Positions 1 to 5,893 of a stretch of DNA of 10,790 nucleotides are shown here, in pieces. The DNA comes from an uncultured Clostridia bacterium (lineage in GTDB: Bacteria > Bacillota > Clostridia > Lachnospirales > Lachnospiraceae), in assembly GCA_946620335.1 (NCBI GenBank), contig CAMONF010000070.1, forward strand, positions 1 to 10,790, given 5' to 3'. The notes below the pieces were generated by a model that did not search any database, had not been told where the DNA came from, and saw only the letters and a program-made list of their open reading frames with translations. Every line of letters starts with the position of its first letter. The first letter of the stretch is position 1. The translations under genes were made by a program, and so were the position numbers.

Positions 1-108
1 CTGCCGCGGAGGCGGGCAATGCGGCCTGAGGGGCGGCTTGCCGCCTGGGGATGGTGGATGGCGGCCGGCAGAAATCTCGCGGTGCTGCTGGAAGGACAGA
101 AATGGTCG

Positions 109-540
109 ATGGAGCAGGTTCGGTGGGCGGCGGTTCTCATTTTCCTGGCTGTCAGCGCTGTCTCGGACATCCGGACAAGGCAGATATCCCTCGCCCTAAC
201 GGCGGTGGCGGGAATCTCCGGCCTCCTGTGCGCGTGGGGCGATGAATCCTGTGACATGAAAGTCCTTTTCTGGCAGCTTTTGCCAGGTCTGATCCTGATG
301 GCGGCAGCCTTTCTCTCCCGGGGCCGGGCAGGTATGGGCGACGCGCTGACGATGCTCGCCTGCGCCGGCTTCCTTCGGGGAAATGAAGGCCTGACCATCC
401 TGGCAACCGCTTCCCTCTCTGCGGCCGTCTGGTCGGGCATTCTTCTCGCTCGTGGGAGGAAAGGGAATGTACAAATCCCATTTGTACCTTTCCTGCTGAT
501 CGGCGCAGTGACGGCGTTGTTGCTGGAGACCTGCGGATGA
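109..540 (+). CDS. Prepilin peptidase, A24 type (TadV/CpaA-like)
   Basis: Small integral-membrane aspartyl protease expected to cleave the leader peptides of Flp/Tad-type prepilins at the cytoplasmic membrane. From the ATG at 109 the protein is 143 residues and almost entirely hydrophobic. The two family catalytic aspartates are visible: D20 in SDIRTRQIS and D78 in the GMGD motif (residues 75-78). It is the short peptidase-only form, without the N-terminal methylase domain of PilD. The frame stays open upstream to the window edge, with ATGs at 19 and 58. I chose 109 because family members begin just before the first membrane helix, and a GGAAGGA lies 12 bases upstream. The TadE-like gene that follows fits a pilus operon and provides a plausible substrate. 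The family call is firm; the start is uncertain. Confidence 0.8.
   Translation: MEQVRWAAVLIFLAVSAVSDIRTRQISLALTAVAGISGLLCAWGDESCDMKVLFWQLLPGLILMAAAFLSRGRAGMGDALTMLACAGFLRGNEGLTILATASLSAAVWSGILLARGRKGNVQIPFVPFLLIGAVTALLLETCG
458..493. repeat. Intragenic inverted repeat in the prepilin peptidase gene
   Basis: GTACAAAT (469-476) and ATTTGTAC (480-487) form a perfect 8-bp inverted repeat around the triplet ccc. Outside it, GGAAAG (458-463) can pair with CTTTCC (488-493) if GGAAT (464-468) bulges out. It lies inside the coding frame near the end of the gene. There is no T-run after it, so it is not a terminator. Its function, if any, is unknown. Confidence 0.5.
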
Positions 541-610
541 TGTATCCGGCTCTAGCCCATGGAGCAGAAGGGGGGCAGTGGCGGCGCCGGTGCTGGAGAC
601 CTGTGGATGA
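501..610 (+). repeat. Degenerate 40-bp direct repeat, offset 70 bp
   Basis: Bases 501-540 (the last codons and stop of the peptidase gene) recur at 571-610 with 33 of 40 positions identical. The core TGCTGGAGACCTG(C/T)GGATGA matches at 19 of 20. The second copy lies in the spacer before the TadE-like gene. It looks like an old local duplication of the gene's 3' end. The 541-655 spacer otherwise holds only the AAAGGAGG site of the next gene. Confidence 0.6.
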
Positions 611-655
611 GTACTGGCCAAAACGGACTGAGAGGGATGTAAGAAAGGAGGAGCC

Positions 656-1069
656 ATGGCAATCATTCAAGAAAATAATGACGGGAGGCGCATCGATTTG
701 CGGAAGGCCTCCTTTACCGTGGAGGCGGCCTTGCTCATGCCGGGCCTGCTGATGGCCACGCTGGTCATGATTTACCTGTCCTGGCATATCTACGACAGGG
801 CGTATCTGACGGCCTATGCCTGTGAGCTGGCAGTGAGCGGGCATGAGCAGGAAGTGCCTGAATTGCCTGCCCTGGAAGGGCTTTCGAAGAAAACCGAAGC
901 GTCTGACGCGGCCCGGTCGGTGACCTGCACGGCCGAAGGGGTGTATGTGAACGGGGAAACCTTTTTGGACATCAAGGTAAAAGAGACGAGTGAGATCGTG
1001 AAACCTCTGAAAACAATCCGCCGGGCAAGGGCGTTGAAGGCAGCGGTCTCCGGGAGCTCGGGTTCGTGA
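656..1069 (+). CDS. TadE-like minor pilin/pilus assembly protein
   Basis: A 137-residue protein with a type IV (class III) prepilin-like N-terminus. A short charged leader is followed by KASFTVEAALLMP and a single hydrophobic helix at about residues 21-42. If the peptidase cuts after the alanine of KA|SFTVE, the conserved glutamate falls at +5, as in Flp/TadE substrates. The rest is a small soluble domain rich in acidic residues and alanine, with no further motif I recognise. The start is fixed by a strong AAAGGAGG (645-652) four bases before the ATG. It lies between the peptidase and the FHA-protein gene in the same direction, so it is probably part of a pseudopilus or Flp pilus operon. TadE-like is a family-level call; whether it is a structural or an assembly subunit cannot be decided here. 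Confidence 0.7.
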   Translation: MAIIQENNDGRRIDLRKASFTVEAALLMPGLLMATLVMIYLSWHIYDRAYLTAYACELAVSGHEQEVPELPALEGLSKKTEASDAARSVTCTAEGVYVNGETFLDIKVKETSEIVKPLKTIRRARALKAAVSGSSGS

Positions 1070-1120
1070 ACGGAAAACGCTTCCCGGCGGGGAGCCATGG
1101 GAGGCGGGAAAGGCGGTAAA

Positions 1121-3082
1121 ATGGACATTCAGTACAGGCGGGATATGAACCACACCTATATGGTCCTTGAAAATGGGGAGGCAGCGGTGCTGGAGAGCTA
1201 TGAGACGCGGATCCTACTGACCAACCGCATTTCCGGTCTCCTGCCCTGCTCGCTTCAGTATCTGGACAACAGGACCTGTTTCTGTTACGACACCACTTCA
1301 CGGCAGAGCCTGGCCAGCGACCTTGCCGGCTGTGAAATCGCCTGCCCGGAAATGCGGCAGATCCTGGGCAATATTCTGACAGCCATGGGACGTATGGAGG
1401 AGTACCTTCTGTCCCACCGTCACCTGGTGCTGACGCCGGAGCAGATTTTTCTGGTGCCTTCCACCATGGAGATCAGTCTGTGCTTCGCCCCTTTCTTTGA
1501 CGGGGATGAGAAGGAGGGGCTCCTGAAGGTGACGGAGTTCCTCCTGTCCCGCACAGCAAAGACAGCTCAGGATGCGGTCATCCTGGGGAGCCGTTTTTCT
1601 CATGCCCTCAGACAGCCGAACGTGCGGCTGACCGACCTTGAACGGATCCTCTATGGGGACTTGCCTTGTCAGGGACCGACTTTGGGAAATAACGACATGT
1701 CTCCGGCGGAAGCCGGCGAGGGAATGGCCGCTGGCTTTTCAGGCGAAAGATGGCAGGCAGAGTTATCCGGGGGCAGAGCGGGGGCCGGAAACCCGGAACT
1801 CGATTGGGCTGACCCCTGGATTGGCCGCAGAAGGACGGAACCGGAATCCGAAGGGCTCGAATCCCGGCCAGGACGCGGAGGCGGGGAAAATGAATTGCCG
1901 CGGTTTGGCTCGAGGAGAAACCGCGACAAGACCTTGAGAGGAGAAGCAAGACCGGATAAGGACGGGAGGCAGGCAGCAGGCCGCCGAAAAAAAGCGCAGG
2001 GCACTGGCGTGACCTGGCGGATCGGTAGCTATGTTGTCGCGGTTGTTCTGGCGGGCGCAGTTGTCTCGGCCGGCCTGTACGTGTTTCTTCACTATTATAA
2101 TGGTAAGTTGCCGCCTTGGCCTATCCTGGCGGCGGCAGCGGGCATTTTGACGGCCACCGTTATCCTGGTCATTATGATAAGAAGAAAGATGATGCTGAAG
2201 GCGGATTTGGGTGTGAGAGAGAAAAATCCGGAGAGTAATCCCTTTGACAGGAAAGCAGATTCACCCTATCGGGCTGCTTACGGAGACGCGGCGAATTTTG
2301 GGGGAGCTGGCTTCAATCAAGCAGCGAAGATGGGAAATTCCCGTCTCAATTATGCGGAGAATATGAGGGATGTCGGGCATGATCATGCAGTGAATATGGG
2401 AAGTGACGGGCTTGATTATGCGGCAGGGACAACCGGATTTGGTAAGGCGTGGGCCGGGGCAGCTGATACTGCCTGGGACAGCGGCATCGGGAAGGAGAGG
2501 ACTGAATGGCCTGAAGATTGGTGGTCTGGCAGTAATCCCGGCTTTAATGGGCGGTTTAACGGTTCGGGGATAAGCGACCGCCCTGTGATGGATACTGCAT
2601 CGGGCAAAACCGTGGCCGGAACACCGCCTGTGGAGGCTGGGCTCACGGCCGTTCTGTCGCCTCCGAAAAAGGCACAGGCAGAGGCTTTCCTTGTGCCGGA
2701 GGGGCCGGACGCGGGCGGAAAACTCTACCTCACAAAGCGTCGCACCAGAATCGGCAAGCTGGCCGGCCACACAGATATTTGCCTGGGCTCGCCTGCTGTG
2801 AGCCGCCTGCATGCAGAGATCGTCTGCAGAGGAACGGCTTTCTACATCCGGGATATGAACAGCCGCAATGGGACCAGGGTGAACGGCGAGCTCCTCACGG
2901 GTAATACGGAGAAGCTCCTGCGAGAGGGTGACAGATTGACCCTGGCCGACCGAAGCTTCTTTTTCCATGTGGCAAATGCGGAAAAGGATACCTCCGATGC
3001 GAAAGCGGAGATGGCAGGTGCAGAAAAAGGTACGCCTAGCGCAAGAGGGGAGGAGGCAGATGCGGGAGAAACGCGCCAATGA
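1121..3082 (+). CDS. DUF6382-type membrane protein with C-terminal FHA domain
   Basis: A 653-residue protein with four parts. Residues 1 to about 180 begin MDIQYRRDMNHTYMVLE, which I recognise as the DUF6382 type found with pilus genes in Lachnospiraceae. A low-complexity Gly/Arg/Glu-rich stretch follows at about 185-298. Two membrane helices lie at about 302-323 and 334-355. A Gly/Asn/Ala-rich linker with tandem repeats leads to an FHA domain at about 531-616. FHA landmarks are IGK (544-546), SRLH (561-564) and DMNSRNGT (578-585). FHA domains bind phosphothreonine peptides, so a role in Ser/Thr-kinase signalling to the pilus machinery is an inference. An in-frame ATG at 1097 is possible. I prefer 1121 because the family start is there and AAAGGCGG (1109-1116) precedes it. 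It is the last gene of its operon, before a strong terminator. Confidence 0.75.
   Translation: MDIQYRRDMNHTYMVLENGEAAVLESYETRILLTNRISGLLPCSLQYLDNRTCFCYDTTSRQSLASDLAGCEIACPEMRQILGNILTAMGRMEEYLLSHRHLVLTPEQIFLVPSTMEISLCFAPFFDGDEKEGLLKVTEFLLSRTAKTAQDAVILGSRFSHALRQPNVRLTDLERILYGDLPCQGPTLGNNDMSPAEAGEGMAAGFSGERWQAELSGGRAGAGNPELDWADPWIGRRRTEPESEGLESRPGRGGGENELPRFGSRRNRDKTLRGEARPDKDGRQAAGRRKKAQGTGVTWRIGSYVVAVVLAGAVVSAGLYVFLHYYNGKLPPWPILAAAAGILTATVILVIMIRRKMMLKADLGVREKNPESNPFDRKADSPYRAAYGDAANFGGAGFNQAAKMGNSRLNYAENMRDVGHDHAVNMGSDGLDYAAGTTGFGKAWAGAADTAWDSGIGKERTEWPEDWWSGSNPGFNGRFNGSGISDRPVMDTASGKTVAGTPPVEAGLTAVLSPPKKAQAEAFLVPEGPDAGGKLYLTKRRTRIGKLAGHTDICLGSPAVSRLHAEIVCRGTAFYIRDMNSRNGTRVNGELLTGNTEKLLREGDRLTLADRSFFFHVANAEKDTSDAKAEMAGAEKGTPSARGEEADAGETRQ
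2282..2446 (+). repeat. Five degenerate 33-bp tandem repeats (11-residue units)
   Basis: Five consecutive in-frame 33-base units encode GDAANFGGAGF, NQAAKMGNSRL, NYAENMRDVGH, DHAVNMGSDGL and DYAAGTTGFGK. The shared pattern is an Asn/Asp, an aromatic or polar residue, Ala, two variable residues, Met, then Gly-rich. The units lie in the linker between the second membrane helix and the FHA domain, and probably form a flexible spacer. Units 2-4 are the clearest; the first and last are weak. Confidence 0.6.
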
Positions 3083-3227
3083 CGCGAAGAAGGCGATGGA
3101 CGATGAAGAAATGGGGCTGACAGATACGGAAAGAGGGGAACAGCAATTCCGGAATAACAATTGTCACTGGTGTGTGTCAGGCACTCCTTGCAGGGTCCAT
3201 GCGAACAGAATCCGGACAGAACGCGGA

Positions 3228-3263
3228 AGGGCGGGAGAGGCTGAACTCCCCCGCCCTATTTTT
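3228..3263 (+). terminator. Intrinsic terminator of the pilus/FHA operon
   Basis: AGGGCGGG (3228-3235) pairs perfectly with CCCGCCCT (3250-3257). Two further pairs (AG 3236-3237 with CT 3246-3247) form across a two-base bulge, and the loop is 3238-3245. The stem is followed by A and five T (3259-3263). It lies about 145 bases after the FHA gene stop and just before the next promoter. The intervening 3083-3227 shows no convincing gene. Confidence 0.8.
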
Positions 3264-3272
3264 AAATAGTGC

Positions 3273-3301
3273 TTGACGACGCGGCGCGCATGTGATAAAT
3301 T
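3273..3301 (+). promoter_or_regulatory. Putative sigma-A promoter of rpmG-secE-nusG
   Basis: TTGACG (3273-3278) and TAAATT (3296-3301) are separated by 17 bases, with an extended -10 TG at 3293-3294. The -35 matches 5 of 6 bases, the -10 4 of 6. Transcription would start near 3307, leaving a leader of about 155 bases before rpmG. The position directly after the terminator supports it. Confidence 0.6.
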
Positions 3302-3305
3302 AATG

Positions 3306-3449
3306 GAGCGACAAAGAAACAGGTCCTTTTTTTTTGCTCAAATTTTTTGCACCGGGCTCAAAAGACCCGGGATTTTGCCTGTCCGAAGACCCCAAGTGGC
3401 AGGCCAAGATGCAGGAAATCGGATAAAAAGGACAGGCAAGATTATCATT
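3306..3449 (+). promoter_or_regulatory. Structured 5' leader of rpmG, function unknown
   Basis: Three pairings are visible. GAGC plus an A-rich strand (3306-3318) can pair with a T9 run and GCTC (3327-3339). CCGGG (3352-3356) pairs with CCCGG (3366-3370), followed by ATTTT. A perfect 10-bp long-range stem pairs TTGCCTGTCC (3375-3384) with 3430-3439 and encloses 45 bases, ending 10 bases before the rpmG Shine-Dalgarno. The middle hairpin with its short T-run could be a weak terminator whose tail is overlapped by the long stem. I do not recognise a known leader family. Confidence 0.4.
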
Positions 3450-3463
3450 GGAGGTGAAAAACC

Positions 3464-3613
3464 GTGCGTACAAGGATAACTTTAGCGTGTACAGAATGCA
3501 AGCAGCGCAACTACAATACCAAGAAGGATAAGAAAGAACATCCGGAAAGGCTTGAGACAAAGAAATACTGCAGATTCTGCCGGAAGCACACTGTTCACAA
3601 AGAGACCAAGTAA
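3464..3613 (+). CDS. rpmG: 50S ribosomal protein L33
   Basis: A 49-residue basic protein of the large ribosomal subunit, at full length for bacterial L33. Two CXXC pairs, C9-T-E-C12 and C36-R-F-C39, mark the zinc-binding (C+) version. Bacteria that carry a second L33 often have a zinc-free copy elsewhere. The start is GTG, set by GGAGGTGA (3450-3457) six bases upstream and by the usual MRTRITLACTEC beginning. It leads the rpmG-secE-nusG group, with 25 bases to secE. This order is typical of Firmicutes. Confidence 0.95.
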   Translation: MRTRITLACTECKQRNYNTKKDKKEHPERLETKKYCRFCRKHTVHKETK

Positions 3614-3638
3614 TTTCTGAAGGTACAGGTGGACAGGC

Positions 3639-3854
3639 ATGGCAGATAACAAGAAAGAGAACAGCGCAGGGAAGAAAAAGCCCAGCTTCTGGACCGGGGT
3701 CAAGCAGGAGTGGCGTAAGATTTCCTGGACAAGCAAAGAGGACTTGACAAAACAGACGGTCCTGGTCGTCGTCATTTCGGTCGTGATGGGAGCCCTCATC
3801 ACCGTGATCGACAGCGGCGCCCTTCAGCTCATCAACTGGCTCTTATCCATCTGA
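3639..3854 (+). CDS. secE: Preprotein translocase subunit SecE
   Basis: A 71-residue inner-membrane subunit of the SecYEG channel. It is the short Gram-positive form with one transmembrane helix, against three in E. coli. A charged N-terminus of about 20 residues is followed by the amphipathic segment WTGVKQEWRKISWTSKEDL, which contains the conserved W/KISW element. One hydrophobic helix follows at about residues 41-62. AGGTGGA (3627-3633) lies five bases before the ATG. It is followed after 68 bases by nusG, the invariable bacterial partner in this cluster. Confidence 0.95.
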   Translation: MADNKKENSAGKKKPSFWTGVKQEWRKISWTSKEDLTKQTVLVVVISVVMGALITVIDSGALQLINWLLSI

Positions 3855-3922
3855 TGATTCCAGCCAAAGGTCGGAGTCAATCGGAAGAGACGCAAGCAGT
3901 ACTCATGTGAGAGAGGTATCAG

Positions 3923-4465
3923 ATGTCGGAAGCGAACTGGTATGTTGTACATACATACTCGGGATACGAGAATAAAGTAAAGGCCAATATCGAGAAGACC
4001 ATTGAGAACCGTCATCTCGAAGACGAGATCCTTGATGTCCGTGTTCCGCTGCAGACGGTCATGGAGACCAAGAACGGTGTCACGAAGCAGACCCAGAAAA
4101 AGCTGTTCCCTGGCTACGTGCTGGTCAATATGGTCATGAACGATGATACCTGGTATGTCGTTCGCAACACGCGCGGCGTGACAGGGTTCGTCGGTCCGGG
4201 AAGCAAGCCGGTTCCGCTGACCTATGACGAGATGAGGAACCTGGGAATCGCTGGCGGCAAGGTGGAGGCACCTGCCAAGCCCAGAAGGATCGTCGATTTC
4301 GATAAGGGCGACACTGTGGTCGTAGTCGCCGGTGCCTGGGACGGCACAGTCGGTCTTGTAACTGCGGTCAACACCCAGAAGGAGACCGTGACCATCAACG
4401 TGGAGCTCTTCGGCCGCGATACACCGGTCGAGATCAGCTTCAACGACGTAAAGAAAAAGGCTTAA
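3923..4465 (+). CDS. nusG: Transcription elongation/antitermination factor NusG
   Basis: A 180-residue factor that binds RNA polymerase and modulates pausing, Rho action and coupling to the ribosome. The N-terminal NGN domain (about 4-105) begins ANWYVVHTYSGYENKVKANI and contains KLFPGYVLVNM and the FVGPG segment. The C-terminal KOW domain (about 126-176) contains the DFDKGDTVVVVAGAWDG beginning. Length is normal and there is no extra inserted domain. The ribosome binding site is only a modest GAGAGGT (3911-3917), weaker than those of the ribosomal genes. The 91-base gap to rplK contains two adjoining hairpins. Confidence 0.96.
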   Translation: MSEANWYVVHTYSGYENKVKANIEKTIENRHLEDEILDVRVPLQTVMETKNGVTKQTQKKLFPGYVLVNMVMNDDTWYVVRNTRGVTGFVGPGSKPVPLTYDEMRNLGIAGGKVEAPAKPRRIVDFDKGDTVVVVAGAWDGTVGLVTAVNTQKETVTINVELFGRDTPVEISFNDVKKKA

Positions 4466-4482
4466 CCCAAGAAAATGTTAGT

Positions 4483-4507
4483 TTCCGGCGAAAGAGTTCC
4501 GCCGGAA
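4483..4507 (+). promoter_or_regulatory. Perfect 8-bp hairpin abutting the rplK L1-site
   Basis: TTCCGGCG (4483-4490) pairs with CGCCGGAA (4500-4507) around a nine-base loop. No T-run follows, so it is not a terminator. The next base, 4508, begins the GUGG arm of the L1-like hairpin, so the two helices could stack end to end. It may be an RNA processing site or a structural part of the operator. Confidence 0.55.
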
Positions 4508-4538
4508 GTGGAAGGGTCATCAAGACTCGTGTTACCAC
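4508..4538 (+). promoter_or_regulatory. Putative L1-binding mRNA operator before rplK
   Basis: GUGG (4508-4511) pairs with CCAC (4535-4538). Inside, AA (4512-4513) faces GUGUUA across an asymmetric loop, and GGGUC pairs with GACUC with one G-U. The arrangement resembles the L1 stalk of 23S rRNA, which from memory in E. coli reads GUGGGAGG ... GAAAUACCAC. The rplK Shine-Dalgarno AAGGAGG starts two bases after the hairpin, so bound L1 would block initiation. L1 autoregulation of rplK-rplA is established in E. coli; here it is inferred. Confidence 0.6.
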
Positions 4539-4556
4539 ACAAGGAGGTTAATAATC

Positions 4557-4985
4557 ATGGCAAAGAAAATTACAGGCTACATCAAACTCCAGATCCAGGC
4601 CGGCAAGGCTACGCCTGCTCCCCCTGTAGGTCCGGCTCTCGGCCAGCACGGCGTCAACATCATGGAGTTCACTAAGCAGTTCAATGCCCGCACGGCTTCC
4701 ATGGGCGACTACATCATCCCGGTCGTCATCACCGTTTACGCGGACAGAAGCTTCACATTCATCACGAAGACCCCGCCCGCAGCTGTCCTCATCAAGAAGG
4801 CTCTGAACCTGCCCTCCGCCTCCGGTGAACCCAACAAGAAGAAGGTAGGCCAGCTCAGCCAGGCTCAGCTCAAGGAGATCGCCGAGCGCAAGATGCCGGA
4901 CCTCAACGCTGCCAGCCTTGAGGCCGCTATGAGCATTATCGCCGGAACCGCTAGAAGCATGGGTGTTACGATCGCTGACGAATAA
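4557..4985 (+). CDS. rplK: 50S ribosomal protein L11
   Basis: A 142-residue component of the GTPase-associated centre of the large subunit, binding 23S rRNA with L10. The N-terminal domain (about 1-70) carries the conserved proline-rich TPAPPVGPALGQHGVNIMEF segment, which contacts thiostrepton-class antibiotics. The C-terminal RNA-binding domain (about 75-142) has the TPPAAVLIKKA helix and ends in the usual IAGTARSMG pattern. Length equals the family norm. AAGGAGG (4541-4547) lies nine bases before the ATG, directly after the putative L1 operator. rplA follows with a 51-base gap that carries a second copy of that operator shape. Confidence 0.97.
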   Translation: MAKKITGYIKLQIQAGKATPAPPVGPALGQHGVNIMEFTKQFNARTASMGDYIIPVVITVYADRSFTFITKTPPAAVLIKKALNLPSASGEPNKKKVGQLSQAQLKEIAERKMPDLNAASLEAAMSIIAGTARSMGVTIADE

Positions 4986-4991
4986 TAGACA

Positions 4992-5020
4992 GTGGAAGGA
5001 TGTTAGTCCGATACTACCAC
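4992..5020 (+). promoter_or_regulatory. Putative second L1-binding operator before rplA
   Basis: GUGG (4992-4995) pairs with CCAC (5017-5020). AA (4996-4997) faces GAUACUA (5010-5016). The inner stem GGAU (4998-5001) pairs with GUCC (5006-5009) around GUUA. The outer stem and AA match the rplK copy, while the inner stem differs in sequence yet still pairs. The Shine-Dalgarno GGGAGG begins two bases downstream. Confidence 0.6.
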
Positions 5021-5036
5021 AGGGAGGTTATAGAAA

Positions 5037-5726
5037 ATGAAACACGGCAAGAAGTATCTTGAAGCAGCAAAGGCTTATGACAAGCTTACCCTTTATGATA
5101 AAGAAGACGCCATTGAGATCGTGAAGAAGACCGCTACCGCCAAGTTCGATGAGACCGTTGAGGCTCACATCCGCACAGGCTGCGACGGCCGTCACGCTGA
5201 CCAGCAGGTCCGCGGCGCCGTTGTTCTTCCGAACGGAACCGGTAAGACCGTCCGCGTGCTCGTATTTGCCAAGGGCGCCAAGGCTGACGAGGCCAAGGCT
5301 GCCGGCGCTGAGTTCGTCGGCGAGATGGATCTGGTCACCAAGATCCAGAAGGAGAACTGGTTCGACTTCGATATCGTTGTTGCCACACCGGATATGATGG
5401 GTGTCGTCGGCCGTCTGGGCCGTATCCTTGGCCCGAAGGGCCTCATGCCCAACCCGAAGGCCGGCACCGTCACCATGAACGTCGCTCAGGCGGTCAAGGA
5501 AATCAAAGCCGGTAAGATCGAGTATCGTCTCGACCGCAACAACATCATCCATGTCCCGATCGGCAAGGCTTCCTTCTCCCAGGAGGCGCTTCTGCAGAAC
5601 TTCGACGCTCTGATGGAGGCACTGCTCAAGGCTCGTCCGAGCGCAGTCAAGGGCCAGTACATGAGAAGCATCACCCTGGCTTCCACCATGGGCCCGGGCG
5701 TCAAGGTCAACCCGGCCAAGATCTGA
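5037..5726 (+). CDS. rplA: 50S ribosomal protein L1
   Basis: A 229-residue protein of the L1 stalk beside the E site, and the known translational repressor of its own operon in E. coli. It begins MKHGKKYLEAAKAYDK. Domain I (N- and C-terminal parts) flanks domain II (about 70-160). The signature region includes GPKGLMPNPKAGTVT around residues 128-142, and the end shows the GPGVKVNP motif. Full length. GGGAGG (5022-5027) precedes the ATG by nine bases. No terminator with a T-run follows. The 296-base gap after it contains a hairpin, a promoter, the L10 leader and an attenuator. Confidence 0.97.
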   Translation: MKHGKKYLEAAKAYDKLTLYDKEDAIEIVKKTATAKFDETVEAHIRTGCDGRHADQQVRGAVVLPNGTGKTVRVLVFAKGAKADEAKAAGAEFVGEMDLVTKIQKENWFDFDIVVATPDMMGVVGRLGRILGPKGLMPNPKAGTVTMNVAQAVKEIKAGKIEYRLDRNNIIHVPIGKASFSQEALLQNFDALMEALLKARPSAVKGQYMRSITLASTMGPGVKVNPAKI

Positions 5727-5738
5727 CAGGAACGCACA

Positions 5739-5766
5739 CATTTCACGGGCGCAAGACTGTGAAATG
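5739..5766 (+). promoter_or_regulatory. Hairpin after rplA without a T-run
   Basis: CATTTCACGG (5739-5748) pairs with CTGTGAAATG (5757-5766), 10 bp with one G-U and an eight-base loop. It starts 12 bases after the rplA stop and ends five bases before the rplJ -35 box. Lacking a U-tract, it is more likely a 3'-end stabilising or processing hairpin than a strong intrinsic terminator. Confidence 0.5.
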
Positions 5767-5770
5767 GCTC

Positions 5771-5799
5771 TTGACAGAGCAAATTTAAAATGGTATTAT
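5771..5799 (+). promoter_or_regulatory. Strong sigma-A promoter of rplJ-rplL
   Basis: Perfect -35 TTGACA (5771-5776), 17-base spacer, -10 TATTAT (5794-5799) with extended TGG at 5791-5793, and an A/T-rich spacer. The start would fall at about 5805-5807, exactly where the L10 leader begins. This makes rplJL a separately initiated unit, in addition to any read-through from rplA. Confidence 0.8.
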
Positions 5800-5805
5800 T
5801 GCTAA

Positions 5806-5880
5806 GCATCACGCCGAAGACAGCTGGTGTCCGTATCCGGACGTAAGCACCGCGCCAGCCGAGGAGTTGATTTTTCATGC
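5806..5880 (+). ncRNA. Ribosomal protein L10 leader
   Basis: The leader has the conserved L10-leader strands CCGAAGACAGC (5814-5824) and CCAGCCGAGG (5855-5864). The basal pair is GCAU (5806-5809) with AUGC (5877-5880). GCUGG (5823-5827) pairs with CCAGC (5855-5859), and UCCG (5830-5833) pairs with CGGA (5838-5841) around UAUC. These are the features of the kink-turn RNA that binds the L10(L12)4 complex. It sits at the 5' end of the rplJ transcript and controls the terminator just downstream. Confidence 0.85.
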
Positions 5881-5893
5881 GAGAGATCTTTAT

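Noticed and set aside
3..29. Possible end of an upstream gene (stop TGA at 27-29)
   Set aside because: Only eight codons are visible and all three forward frames are open at the edge, so no gene can be assigned.
537..752. 71-codon open frame overlapping the peptidase stop by ATGA and running into the TadE-like gene
   Set aside because: It overlaps the strongly supported TadE-like start by 97 bases, is unusually rich in Trp and Arg, and lies in the duplicated spacer. Coupled translation cannot be excluded, but nothing else supports a protein.
2967..3269. 100-codon open frame overlapping the end of the FHA gene
   Set aside because: It overlaps the FHA gene and the terminator, is highly charged, and has no homology I recognise.
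3352..3376. Intrinsic terminator in the rpmG leader
   Set aside because: The stem has only five contiguous pairs and the T-run is four long and interrupted, so I kept it as part of the leader structure rather than as a terminator.
3273..3479. 68-codon open frame across the rpmG leader
   Set aside because: It starts inside the -35 box of the predicted promoter (TTGACG) at a non-credible start, and overlaps rpmG in another frame.
5028..5741. Long minus-strand open frame opposite rplA
   Set aside because: A shadow of rplA produced by the same codon bias, with no family resemblance.
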